Part shown: in pieces, positions 25,676-33,465 of the stretch
How positions within the stretch are numbered: the stretch's first letter is position 1
Layout of the letters: the number at the start of each line of letters is the position of its first letter
From: Marinihelvus fidelis
Lineage (GTDB): Bacteria; Pseudomonadota; Gammaproteobacteria; Xanthomonadales; SZUA-36
Direction: 5' to 3'
Assembly (NCBI RefSeq): GCF_008725655.1
Contig: NZ_VYXP01000006.1
Span: 262,024-326,023, forward strand
DNA: 64,000 bases
Position numbers and translations under genes: made by a program
Notes under the pieces: generated by a model
Database searches by the model: none
Told to the model about the DNA's origin: nothing
The model's input: the letters and a program-made list of their open reading frames with translations, nothing else

Positions 25676-26586
25676 GCCAGGTCGCAACGGATACGCCCGC
25701 AGTGGCGGGCTCATCCGCGGGACGCGAGACCCGCATTGAGCTGCCATGGGGACGGCTCGCCGCCCTGCGTTTTGGCGCGCCCACCGGGCGAAGAGCGCTG
25801 TGCCTGCATGGCTGGATGGACAATGCCGCATCGTTCATTCCGCTGGCCCCATACCTGTGCGCCGATGATGCGCTCGACATGGTGGCGCTGGACCTGGCCG
25901 GCCATGGCCGCTCCGCCCATCGCCCCGAAACCTCGCGCTACTACTTCGCCGACTACCTGTTCGATATCGACCGGGTGCTTGATGAACTGGGCTGGGATGA
26001 CTGCACGGTGATTGGCCATTCACTGGGCGCCGCACTGGGCTCCGCCTTCGCGGCGGCGGCACCGGAGCGCGTCAACGCGCTGGTCATGCTTGACGGCCTG
26101 GGGCTGGTGACCGAGCCGGCCGAGAAGGCCGCGGAGCGGCTGCGCAATGCCATGCGCGCGACGCGCAAGCCGCGCGAACACCGGCGTCGTTTCGCCACCC
26201 TGGAAGACGCCGCGGCCATTCGCCAGGCCAACAACCCGATGAGTGACACGGCGGCGCTGCTGCTGGCCGAGCGCGCCCTGGCCCCCGCCGATGACGGCTG
26301 GCGCTGGCGAACTGATGCCCGGGCGATGTGGCCGTCACCGGTGTTCATGACCGAGCCGCAGTCCGACGCCATCCTCGACGCCATTGAATGCCCGGTGCTG
26401 ACCGTGCACACCCCCGTCGTCGAGCGCTGGACCAGCGCCGAACTCGTCGCCTCCCGTCTTGGCCGCTTGAAATGCGGCAACGACGTTCGCCTGCAAGGCG
26501 GCCACCATGTCCACATGGATGCCCCGGAACCGGTGGCGTCCGCGATCAACGATTTCCTGAAAACCCTGGAACCCGACCATGATTGA
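25672..26586 (+). CDS. Alpha/beta hydrolase of unknown substrate
   Basis: The GTG at 25672 overlaps the uvrD stop (GTGA) and gives 304 residues; upstream starts lie inside uvrD. It is an alpha/beta-hydrolase with oxyanion-hole L-H-G-W-M-D (45-50), D-L-A-G-H-G-R-S, the nucleophile elbow G-H-S-L-G with Ser 117, and a terminal G-G-H-H-V-H-M-D-A-P carrying the catalytic His. The lid region is basic and helical. It resembles the soluble MEST/SERHL-like subgroup. The reaction cannot be named from sequence. It overlaps pyrF by eight bases, so expression is coupled to nucleotide synthesis. Confidence 0.8.
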   Translation: MSQVATDTPAVAGSSAGRETRIELPWGRLAALRFGAPTGRRALCLHGWMDNAASFIPLAPYLCADDALDMVALDLAGHGRSAHRPETSRYYFADYLFDIDRVLDELGWDDCTVIGHSLGAALGSAFAAAAPERVNALVMLDGLGLVTEPAEKAAERLRNAMRATRKPREHRRRFATLEDAAAIRQANNPMSDTAALLLAERALAPADDGWRWRTDARAMWPSPVFMTEPQSDAILDAIECPVLTVHTPVVERWTSAELVASRLGRLKCGNDVRLQGGHHVHMDAPEPVASAINDFLKTLEPDHD

Positions 26587-27304
26587 ACGCCCCGACATCC
26601 CCGATTCCGACCGCCTGATCTTTGCCCTGGACGTGCCCGACATCGACCGCGCGCGTGAACTGATCGATACCCTGGGCGACGCGGTGATGTTCTACAAGCT
26701 GGGCCTGGAGTTTTTCCTCTCCGGCCATTATTTCGAGCTCGCCCACACGCTGAAGGACAACGGCAAGAAGGTCTTCGCCGACCTGAAACTGTTCGATATC
26801 CCGGCCACGGTGGCCGCGGCCGTCCGGCAGCTGGCGCGGCACGGCGTCGATTTCTGCACCATTCACGGCAACGACCGCATGCTGCAGGCCGCCGCCGCCG
26901 AGAAGGGTGACATGGGCATCCTCGCCGTCACCGCGCTCACCAGCCTGGACCAGGGCGACCTGGATGACCTGGGCTTCGACTGCGATGCCGAGCAACTGGT
27001 GCTGTCACGCGCGCGCCGCGCCCTCGCGCTGGGCTGCGACGGCGTGGTCTCTTCCGGGCTCGAAGTGCCGAAACTGCGCGAGGAAGTCGACCACGCCCTG
27101 CTGACGGTATGTCCGGGTATCCGGCCTGTACTCAACGACGAGGAAAGCGCCCATGGCGACCAGCAGCGCGTACTGACGCCGGGCAGCGCCATCGCCGGCG
27201 GCGCCGACTACCTGGTGGTGGGACGACCCATCCGCGATGCCGCCGACCCACGCGCCGCTGCCCTGGCCATCCAGGCCGAAATTGCCGCGACGCTGGCACG
27301 CTGA
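26579..27304 (+). CDS. pyrF: Orotidine 5'-phosphate decarboxylase
   Basis: The 241-residue TIM-barrel enzyme converts OMP to UMP, the last pyrimidine step. The catalytic D-x-K-x-x-D set is D68-L-K70-L-F-D73 in KVFADLKLFDIP, with K40 in MFYKLGLEFF. The phosphate-binding G-A-D-Y-L-V-V-G-R-P-I is near the end. Length and motifs are normal for the bacterial class 1 enzyme. It ends the cluster that pyrE opened; no clear terminator follows directly, and the next hairpin with a U-tract is 177 bases downstream. Confidence 0.96.
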   Translation: MIERPDIPDSDRLIFALDVPDIDRARELIDTLGDAVMFYKLGLEFFLSGHYFELAHTLKDNGKKVFADLKLFDIPATVAAAVRQLARHGVDFCTIHGNDRMLQAAAAEKGDMGILAVTALTSLDQGDLDDLGFDCDAEQLVLSRARRALALGCDGVVSSGLEVPKLREEVDHALLTVCPGIRPVLNDEESAHGDQQRVLTPGSAIAGGADYLVVGRPIRDAADPRAAALAIQAEIAATLAR

Positions 27305-27359
27305 TACCCTTTTCGAGGATTTCCAATTGCTTGGGTGTAAAACCTAAGTAAAAAAGTAG

Positions 27360-27389
27360 TTGACAGCAGTTAATTCGCAACATTAGGAT
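27360..27389 (+). promoter_or_regulatory. Strong promoter with A-tract upstream element
   Basis: A perfect TTGACA (27360-27365), an 18-base spacer and TAGGAT (27384-27389) are preceded by an A-rich tract (AAGTAAAAAAGTAG) that resembles an UP element. Such promoters usually drive stable or abundant RNAs. Confidence 0.6.
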
Positions 27390-27395
27390 ACGCCC

Positions 27396-27514
27396 ATAAC
27401 TTAATAATAAGATTTACAAAAAGGCATTTCCTGGACGGGGGACTGCTGCCAGAACCGATCCTCTCCGGCTCCGCCGGACTTCCGGGCGGGCTTCGTGCCA
27501 GCCCGGATTTTTTA
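27396..27514 (+). ncRNA. Candidate small RNA between pyrF and the DUF6502 gene
   Basis: From the promoter at 27360-27389 the transcript would start near 27396. It would run through an AT-rich single-stranded part, a weak CTGG...CCAG stem (27431-27452), a perfect hairpin TCCGGC-TCC-GCCGGA (27464-27478) and end at a U-tailed terminator. It has no start codon with a worthwhile frame. Several GGA triplets are present, two of them in the unpaired region (CTGGACG, GGGGACT), which could bind CsrA/RsmA, but that is speculation. I cannot match it to a named RNA. Confidence 0.45.
27481..27514 (+). terminator. Rho-independent terminator
   Basis: TCCGGGC (27481-27487) pairs with GCCCGGA (27501-27507), the loop can extend the pairing with GGC/GCC, and the stem is followed by TTTTTT. 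It ends either the small RNA or read-through from pyrF. Confidence 0.85.
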
Positions 27515-27566
27515 TGCCCGCGTTTTGAGCCGGGGCACCTCTCTCACCCACCCAAACGCGCGTTCA

Positions 27567-27604
27567 TTGACATATTTGTCATTATCTACACGTTTGTGAC
27601 ATCA
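27567..27604 (+). promoter_or_regulatory. Palindrome and promoter region of the first DUF6502 gene
   Basis: TTGACATATTTGTCA contains the inverted repeat TGACA-TATT-TGTCA, and TTGACA itself could be a -35. About 15 bases later comes TTGTGACATCATG, another TGACA half-site. The same order of elements, a TTGAC...GTCAA palindrome and then TTGTCAT, is seen upstream of the paralogue at 29364. The likely start codon is about 45 bases downstream. Confidence 0.5.
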
Positions 27605-27646
27605 TGGGCCCAGATCACCCACCAGCCCAAAGCCAGACCGACCTCG

Positions 27647-28528
27647 ATGTCATTGCAGAAAACCCTGAAGCCCCAGGATGTCGCCGCGCTCAGCAGCGGC
27701 GTTGAATCACTGCTTCGACGGCTGATCCGGGTGCTGGTGGGACATATGTCACTGACCAAGCTTGAAGAACTGGTCAGGCTGGTCTTCGTCGAAGAATCGG
27801 AACGGCAGCTACGGCGCGAGTTTCCCAACAAGGCGCCACCGATGTCGCAACTGGCCCTGCTCACCGGCCTGGACTCCCGTCCGCTCGGAAAGATCCGCAG
27901 TCACCCGGCTTATGGACAGGAGCGTGGTCCGGAAGCCAGTTTCATGCGCAATTTCACGTCGACGACCCGGCTGCTGGACAAGTGGTCGACAGACCCGGGT
28001 TACCTGGATGAGTCCACCGGCCGGCCGCTGCCCATCACGATCCAGGGCCAGGCACCCAGCATCGAGAGCCTGATGAAATCGGCCGGATTTATCCGTGGCG
28101 TCACCGCCCGCTCGGTGGCCGAGCGCCTGGAACTGGGTGGCGCCGCCACGTGGGACCGCAAGACCGGCGTACTGACGCTGGTCACGGAGAAATTCCTGCC
28201 GTCCACCAATGCTGACCTGGCCGGTGCCGTCGAGGTGGGCTTCAATGCCATCGGCCACCTGGTCGACACGGTACTGACAAACCTGGAGCGCCTGGACGAA
28301 GGCCAACCCCGCGACTACCAGCGCGCCTACTGGTCGAACAGGATCGCTCCGCACCAGGTCGAGGCCTTCCAGGCACGGATCACGCAGATGATGACCGAGT
28401 TCGAAGACCAGGGGCTGGCGCTGCTTGGCGAATACGAGATGGATATCGAATCACCCAGCCAGGTGACGGCCGGGTTTGGACTGTACTACTTTGAAGACGC
28501 CCCGGACGGCGAGTCCTCGAACAGGTAG
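27647..28528 (+). CDS. DUF6502-like protein, paralogue 1 (putative regulator)
   Basis: The 293-residue protein has an N-terminal helical segment (L-L-R-R-L-I-R-V-L-V-G-H-M-S-L-T-K-L-E-E-L) and then a helix-turn-helix-like unit (PPMSQLALLTGLDSRPLGKIR), the layout I associate with DUF6502. The middle contains FMRNFTSTTRLLDKWSTDPGYLDESTG and a winged-helix-like stretch (GVTARSVAERLELGG). The C-terminal third is helical and ends GFGLYYFEDAP. No enzyme motif is visible. ATG 27647 is preferred to GTG 27596 because the latter lies in the promoter palindrome region. It converges on a similar gene, overlapping by 43 bases. DNA binding is inferred, not shown. Confidence 0.7.
   Translation: MSLQKTLKPQDVAALSSGVESLLRRLIRVLVGHMSLTKLEELVRLVFVEESERQLRREFPNKAPPMSQLALLTGLDSRPLGKIRSHPAYGQERGPEASFMRNFTSTTRLLDKWSTDPGYLDESTGRPLPITIQGQAPSIESLMKSAGFIRGVTARSVAERLELGGAATWDRKTGVLTLVTEKFLPSTNADLAGAVEVGFNAIGHLVDTVLTNLERLDEGQPRDYQRAYWSNRIAPHQVEAFQARITQMMTEFEDQGLALLGEYEMDIESPSQVTAGFGLYYFEDAPDGESSNR
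28486..28528. other. Self-antisense overlap of two convergent paralogues
   Basis: Both strands of this 43-base stretch encode nearly the same C-terminal peptide: Y-F-E-D-A-P-D-G-E-S-S on plus and L-F-E-D-S-P-S-G-A-S-S on minus. The DNA is therefore an imperfect palindrome centred near 28507, with similarity continuing outward through GFGLY in both genes. It could also fold as a hairpin in each transcript. Confidence 0.75.
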
Positions 28529-29364
28529 AGCCCGAAGCCCGCGGCGATATGATTGGCCGCTTCAACGTCCTGGTCATATTCCGAGAGCGTCTCGTACCCC
28601 TCCTTTTCCGCCCGCTCCAGCACCCTGACCAGGCTTTCCCGCAGCCCGGCCAGCCGGTGTGGCGGCAGCCGGTAAATCCAGTAAACCCGTTGGAACAGCC
28701 GGTCCTCGTCGCTCAGCGCCGGATCCATATTGCCCAGCACCGTATCGATCAACCGACTGACCGCGACAAAACCGATCTCCAAAGCACCCTCTCGGTCCTT
28801 GTCCGGCGAGGGCAGGTAGCGGTCAATGCGCATCGACACGATGCCGGCATCGTGGTCGATCTCCACCAGGCCGCTCAACTCCAGCTGGTCGAGCACACTC
28901 TTGACGGTAACACCCCGCGGCAGCTTGAGCGTGTTGACCAGCGCCTCGATGCTGGCGTCACCGCCCTCGATCGCCAACGGCTGCGGCTGGCCGGTCTCGG
29001 CATCGGTAAACCGGGTATCGGTTGACCACAGGTGCAGGAAGCTGGCCGCCGGGGTGAAATTACGGAAGAACTCGGCCTCGCCCACCAGGCTGCGCCGATA
29101 GCCCGGACTGGTGCGGATCCGGTTGATGACGCGGGTATCCAGGCCGGTATTCAGCGCCATCATCGCCAGCGTAATCTGGCGACCCGGATGGTCACGCCGC
29201 AGCTTCTCCTCGAGCTCCTCGACATACAGCGTGTCGATCAGCTCATGCAGCTTGGTCAGGGAGATCCGCCCCGCCAGGAAGCGAACCAGGCGCCGCAGCA
29301 CCGCTTCCACGCCGCGACCAATGATCGCGACCTCGGACTCCTCGAAACGGCGCGTCAGCCGCAT
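28486..29364 (-). CDS. DUF6502-like protein, paralogue 2 (putative regulator)
   Basis: The 292-residue protein is a clear paralogue of the neighbour at 27647. Shared pieces in order are LLRRLVRFLAGRISLTKLHEL, LAMMALNTGLDTRVINRIR, EFFRNFTPAASFLHLWSTD, ASIEALVNTLKLPRGVTVKSV, GALEIGFVAVSRLIDTVLGN, QRVYWIYRLPPHRL and GFGLYLFEDSPSGASS. ATG 29364 is preceded by GGAGGT four bases upstream, so longer starts at 29400 are rejected. Two near-equal-length paralogues in convergent orientation suggest an inverted duplication. The function is unknown; the helix-turn-helix-like region and the palindromic promoter suggest regulation. Confidence 0.7.
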   Translation of the reverse strand: MRLTRRFEESEVAIIGRGVEAVLRRLVRFLAGRISLTKLHELIDTLYVEELEEKLRRDHPGRQITLAMMALNTGLDTRVINRIRTSPGYRRSLVGEAEFFRNFTPAASFLHLWSTDTRFTDAETGQPQPLAIEGGDASIEALVNTLKLPRGVTVKSVLDQLELSGLVEIDHDAGIVSMRIDRYLPSPDKDREGALEIGFVAVSRLIDTVLGNMDPALSDEDRLFQRVYWIYRLPPHRLAGLRESLVRVLERAEKEGYETLSEYDQDVEAANHIAAGFGLYLFEDSPSGASSK

Positions 29365-29410
29365 AACACCTCCAGCAATGCACGTGACGACGATCATCAC
29401 GCAGTAATGA

Positions 29411-29441
29411 CAACTTATGTATTTATTGACGCATTCGTCAA
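29411..29441 (-). promoter_or_regulatory. Palindrome and promoter region of the second DUF6502 gene
   Basis: TTGACG-CATT-CGTCAA (29426-29441) is a perfect inverted repeat, about 62 bases upstream of the ATG at 29364. Read toward the gene it is followed, after an AT-rich spacer, by TTGTCATTAC, mirroring the element before the paralogue at 27647. It also lies about 95 bases upstream of plsB on the other strand, so it might affect both. Confidence 0.5.
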
Positions 29442-29534
29442 GCCTATTTCGACAACACGTTGCTCCTGTTCGCTCAATTTCGCGCTATCAGCGATAATTC
29501 ACCGCATCACTACGGGAGACTGGCTCAACCCCCG

Positions 29535-32036
29535 ATGCCTCAAAGCCTTGAACATCTTGGTTTTAGCGAGCGGCTGAAGCTGCGCGGTACGCTGTTGCTG
29601 CGCGCCATCCTTCACTGGTGGGTCAAGGCGCAGGTACTGCCCGATGCCGAGGGTGAAACCGGCGTCCAGCCCGGTCCCCCGGTGTGTTACGTGATCGCCG
29701 ACTACGCGCTGTCATCGGTGCTGATCCTGGACCGTGTGTGCGAGCAACAGGGGCTGGACCGGCCGCTGTTCCCGATTGCCGCAATGGAAGCCAGTGAGCC
29801 CCGTGCTTACGCGGCATTGCGCCGCGCCAGCGGCCTGTTCGTGCGCCGGACCATTCCCCGGCGCGGATCGGAGACGCTAGGGCGGCTGGTCCAGGCCTGT
29901 TATGACGACCCTTCGATGGACGTACTGCTGGTGCCGGTCACCGTGCTGGTGGGCCGTGCACCGGACAAGTCGGAGGGCTTTTACAAGACCCTGTTCTCGG
30001 AGGACTGGGCGCTGGGTGGGCGTATCCGTCGCTTCATGAGTACCCTGGTGAACGGCCGCGATACGGTCGTGCAGTTCAGCCGACCGATATCCCTTCGGCA
30101 ACTGGCCGACGAAAGGGCCGGCGCGGCGCGTGACCAGCGCAAGGTGTCACGCATTCTGCGCACCCACTTCCGCCGCGTGAAGTCTGCGGTCATTGGCCCC
30201 GACCTGTCGCACCGCCGGACACTGATCGAGACCGTCGTTCACGCGCCGGCGGTACGGGCGGCCATCGCCGAGAAAACCGAACGCGACGACATCAGCGAGG
30301 CCGAGGCCGCGGACATTGCCCGCGAGTACGCGGTGGAAATCGCGGCGAACTACTCGTACACCTTCGTGCGGGTCATGTTCTTTGTCCTCAACTGGTTCCT
30401 GCAGAAAGTCTATGGCGATACGCGGGTCTACCATTTCGACCGCTTCAAGCGCGAGGCACCGGGCCACGAAATCATCTACGTGCCGTGCCACCGCAGCCAT
30501 GCCGACTACATCCTGATCTCGTTCCTGCTCTACGTGCGCGGCTTTGCCGTGCCACATATCGCCGCCGGCGTGAACCTGAACCTGCCCGTGGTCGGCCGGT
30601 TCCTGCGCATGGGCGGCGCCTTCTTCCTGCGCCGCACCTTCCGTTCACAGAAGCTGTACTCGGCCGTGTTCTCCGAGTACGTCAGCCACATCCTGGCCCA
30701 GGGCACGCCCATCGAGTACTTCATCGAGGGCACGCGCAGCCGTACCGGCCGACTGCTGCCACCGAAAGGCGGCATGCTGGCGATGACCATTCGTGGCTAC
30801 CTGCGCGCGCCGGTCCGGCCGGTCATGTTCCAGCCCCTGTATATCGGCTACGAGAAGCTGCTGGACGGCGCCGGCTACAACAAGGAACTGGCCGGCGCGG
30901 TGAAGAAAAAGGAGACGCTGTGGGACCTGCTGGGCTCGTGGCGCATCCTGAGACGCCGGCACGGTGAGGCGCATGTGAGCTTTGGCGAGCCCATTTTCCT
31001 CGACCGCATGCTGGACGAGGAGAACCCGGACTGGCGCGCCGCCGGTGAGCCCGGCGAGAAACCGGCGTGGATGACGCCGTTCGTCAATCGACTGGGCGAC
31101 CGTGTCATGCGCGCGATCAACACGACAGCCGACGTCAACCCGATCAACCTGCTGTCGACCGTGCTGCTGGCCACGCCCCGGCACGCACTGGGCGAGCAGG
31201 CGCTGCGTGACCAGGTCGAGCTGTACCGCTCGATACTGGCCGCCGCGCCACTGGGTGAGCAGGTGACCGTCACGCCGCTGGATGGCATTGACATGGTGTC
31301 ACGCGGGTTCGAACTGGACTACCTGCAGCGCGTTGAGCACCCGCTGGGTGACATCATCCGCCTGCAGGCGGAGCAGGCCGTCAACCTGACCTACTACCGC
31401 AATAACACGGCCCACCTGTTCGCCATCCCATCGCTGATCGCCTGCTGTTTCCTGCGCCAACGCGGTATTGCCACCGAACAGCTGGTGCGCGTGGCCCGCC
31501 AGGTCTACCCCTTCCTGCGCGCGGAGCTGTTCCTGCCCTGGAGCGAAGAGGCGTTCCCCGACGTGCTGGAGCAGTACATCAGCGCACTCGAAGCCCACGG
31601 CCTGCTGTTCCGCGAAGACGAGGGGCGGCGCATCAAGCGGGCCGAGGGTGGCAGTGGCGAAGCCAGCCAGTTACTGCTGCTGGCGCGCAGCCTGCTGACC
31701 ACGCTGGAACGCTACTTCATCGCCGTGGCGGTGCTAGTGAAAAACGGCTCCGGCACGCTGAACCGGCAGGAACTGGAGCGGCTGTGCATCATGACCGCGC
31801 AGCGCATCTCACTGATCCAGGAATTCGAGGCGCCGGAATTTTATGACAAGGGGCTGTTCCGCCAGTTTATTGGCGAACTGCGTCGCCGTGACATTCTCGT
31901 GGTCAACGACCAGGAAAGGCTGGAGTTTGGTGACGCGCTGGACCGAATGAGCAAGGACGCGCGGCTGTTCCTGGAAAAAGGTATCCGTCACGGCATCATC
32001 CAGGCGGCGCCGCAGGCACTGGGGCGCAATCCCTGA
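29535..32036 (+). CDS. plsB: Glycerol-3-phosphate 1-O-acyltransferase PlsB
   Basis: The 833-residue inner-membrane-associated enzyme adds the first acyl chain to glycerol-3-phosphate. The acyltransferase blocks are present: H-R-S-H-A-D near residue 318 (HX4D), the G-G-A-F-F-L-R-R-T-F block, F-I-E-G-T-R-S-R-T-G near 396, and V-M-F-Q-P-L-Y-I-G-Y. Length is close to E. coli PlsB (807). ATG 29535 is chosen; an alternative TTG at 29460 would add 25 residues without similarity to the family as I know it. The upstream gene is divergent and ydcH converges from downstream with a four-base gap. Confidence 0.95.
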   Translation: MPQSLEHLGFSERLKLRGTLLLRAILHWWVKAQVLPDAEGETGVQPGPPVCYVIADYALSSVLILDRVCEQQGLDRPLFPIAAMEASEPRAYAALRRASGLFVRRTIPRRGSETLGRLVQACYDDPSMDVLLVPVTVLVGRAPDKSEGFYKTLFSEDWALGGRIRRFMSTLVNGRDTVVQFSRPISLRQLADERAGAARDQRKVSRILRTHFRRVKSAVIGPDLSHRRTLIETVVHAPAVRAAIAEKTERDDISEAEAADIAREYAVEIAANYSYTFVRVMFFVLNWFLQKVYGDTRVYHFDRFKREAPGHEIIYVPCHRSHADYILISFLLYVRGFAVPHIAAGVNLNLPVVGRFLRMGGAFFLRRTFRSQKLYSAVFSEYVSHILAQGTPIEYFIEGTRSRTGRLLPPKGGMLAMTIRGYLRAPVRPVMFQPLYIGYEKLLDGAGYNKELAGAVKKKETLWDLLGSWRILRRRHGEAHVSFGEPIFLDRMLDEENPDWRAAGEPGEKPAWMTPFVNRLGDRVMRAINTTADVNPINLLSTVLLATPRHALGEQALRDQVELYRSILAAAPLGEQVTVTPLDGIDMVSRGFELDYLQRVEHPLGDIIRLQAEQAVNLTYYRNNTAHLFAIPSLIACCFLRQRGIATEQLVRVARQVYPFLRAELFLPWSEEAFPDVLEQYISALEAHGLLFREDEGRRIKRAEGGSGEASQLLLLARSLLTTLERYFIAVAVLVKNGSGTLNRQELERLCIMTAQRISLIQEFEAPEFYDKGLFRQFIGELRRRDILVVNDQERLEFGDALDRMSKDARLFLEKGIRHGIIQAAPQALGRNP

Positions 32037-32040
32037 AGTT

Positions 32041-32247
32041 TCAGGCGTCGAGGTCGGGGATGAGCTCGGACTCGAGCCGTTCGATCCAGTCCTTCAGCTT
32101 GAGCTTGCGCTTTTTCATGCGCCGCAATCGCAACTGGTCGACCGCCAGGTCGGCGGCCAGCCCCGAGATGGCCTGGTCCAGGTCGCGGTGCTCTTCGCGC
32201 AACGCCGCCAGCCGTACGGCGATATCTTCCGGATCTTGGGCGTTCAT
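32041..32247 (-). CDS. YdcH-like DUF465 protein
   Basis: The 68-residue protein is a short charged helical hairpin. The conserved core R-E-E-H-R-D-L-D-Q-A-I and the L-R-R-M-K-K-R-K-L-K-L-K-D-W-I motif are typical of the YdcH/DUF465 family. The role is unknown; structure suggests a coiled-coil protein. It is a separate minus-strand gene between plsB and the TRAP genes, divergent from the TRAP binding-protein gene. Confidence 0.85.
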   Translation of the reverse strand: MNAQDPEDIAVRLAALREEHRDLDQAISGLAADLAVDQLRLRRMKKRKLKLKDWIERLESELIPDLDA

Positions 32248-32334
32248 GGCGGTTGGGACGGGACTGGATCGTTCTCGACTCGGGCCAAGGACTATATCAT
32301 CATGCGCCTTGTCCAGCCCTGAACCGGAGACACC

Positions 32335-33456
32335 ATGAGCGACAAGCCCGTCAACCGCAGAGCCTTTGTATCCACCGCCGGCCTCGCCGGCGCCGCTGCC
32401 GTGCTGTCGGCCTGCGGCAATGAATCAGCGACGGCCAACTGCGCCGACGGCGTGGCCGCGGAGCCCATCGAGTGGAAGATGGTCACCGCGTGGCCGCGCG
32501 ACTTCCCGGGGCTCGGTACCGGCGCGGCCCGGCTCGCCGATTACATCGGCCGCCTCAGCGGTGGCCAGATGACCGTCAAGCTGTTCGCCGGCAACGAACT
32601 GGTGCCACCGCTGGAAGTATTCGACGCCGTGTCCCGGGGCACCGCGGACATGGGGCACTCCGCCAGCTACTACTGGAAAGGCAAGGCGCCCGCGGCCCAG
32701 TTCTTCGGCTCGGTGCCGTTCGGGCTGACCGCACAGGAGATGAATGCGTGGCTCTATCGTGGCGGTGGCCTGGAACTGTGGCGCGAGGTCTATGCACCGC
32801 ATGGCCTGGTGCCATTCCCGGCCGGCAACTCGGGTACGCAGATGGGCGGCTGGTTCAACCGCGAAATTCGCTCGCTGGCGGACATCAAGGGCCTGAAGAT
32901 GCGTATCCCGGGCATTGGTGGCGAGATCCTCCGCCGCGCCGGCGGCACGCCGGTCACCCTGCCCGCCTCGGAAATCTACACCGCACTGCAGACCGGCACC
33001 ATCGACGCGACCGAGTGGGTCGGCCCCTGGAACGACCTGGCGCTGGGACTGTTCAACGCCGCCCGTTACTACTACTTTCCCGGCTGGCAGGAGCCCGGCT
33101 CGGCGCTGGAGGCGATGGTCAACAAGGCCGCCTGGGATGCATTGCCGTCACACCTGCAGGCCGCAGTCGAGGTCGCTTGCCAGGCCGTCACCACCGACAT
33201 GTGCGCGGAGTTCACCTGGCATAACGCCGTGGCGCTGAAGCAGCTCCGTGAAGAGCATGACGTGGAACTGCGCGCCTTCCCGGACGAGGTCATGGCGCAT
33301 TTCCAGCAACTGACCCGCGAGTACCTGGACGAGCAGTCCGCGGCCGATCCCATGTTTGCCCGGGTGCACGCGTCCTATCGCGATTGCCTGGACATGCTGC
33401 GGCCGTTCAGCGCGGTCTCCGAACAGTACCTGATGAACCTGCGCGAGCCGGGCTGA
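32335..33456 (+). CDS. TRAP transporter solute-binding protein (TakP-like)
   Basis: The 373-residue protein has a twin-arginine-like start (N-R-R-A-F) and a lipobox (LSAC), so it may be an exported lipoprotein. The DctP-type fold is visible from W-K-M-V-T-A-W-P-R-D-F-P-G-L-G-T-G, a pattern seen in keto-acid binders such as TakP, through GQMTVKLFAGNELVPPLEVFDAV to the ligand-arginine region K-M-R-I-P-G-I-G-G-E and W-V-G-P-W-N-D. Substrates are probably 2-oxo acids or similar carboxylates with a cation; this is inferred. The large permease gene is convergent, and no small permease gene is visible. Confidence 0.88.
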   Translation: MSDKPVNRRAFVSTAGLAGAAAVLSACGNESATANCADGVAAEPIEWKMVTAWPRDFPGLGTGAARLADYIGRLSGGQMTVKLFAGNELVPPLEVFDAVSRGTADMGHSASYYWKGKAPAAQFFGSVPFGLTAQEMNAWLYRGGGLELWREVYAPHGLVPFPAGNSGTQMGGWFNREIRSLADIKGLKMRIPGIGGEILRRAGGTPVTLPASEIYTALQTGTIDATEWVGPWNDLALGLFNAARYYYFPGWQEPGSALEAMVNKAAWDALPSHLQAAVEVACQAVTTDMCAEFTWHNAVALKQLREEHDVELRAFPDEVMAHFQQLTREYLDEQSAADPMFARVHASYRDCLDMLRPFSAVSEQYLMNLREPG

Positions 33457-33465
33457 ACAGCGGGA

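Larger units (their letters stand above)
27305..27646. other. 342-base intergenic region holding a candidate small RNA and a regulated promoter
   Basis: The first third is unusually AT-rich for this genome. It holds a strong promoter, a roughly 120-base transcribed segment ending in a terminator, and then the promoter and palindrome of the DUF6502 gene at 27647. No open frame of note lies here. The parts are listed separately. Confidence 0.7.
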
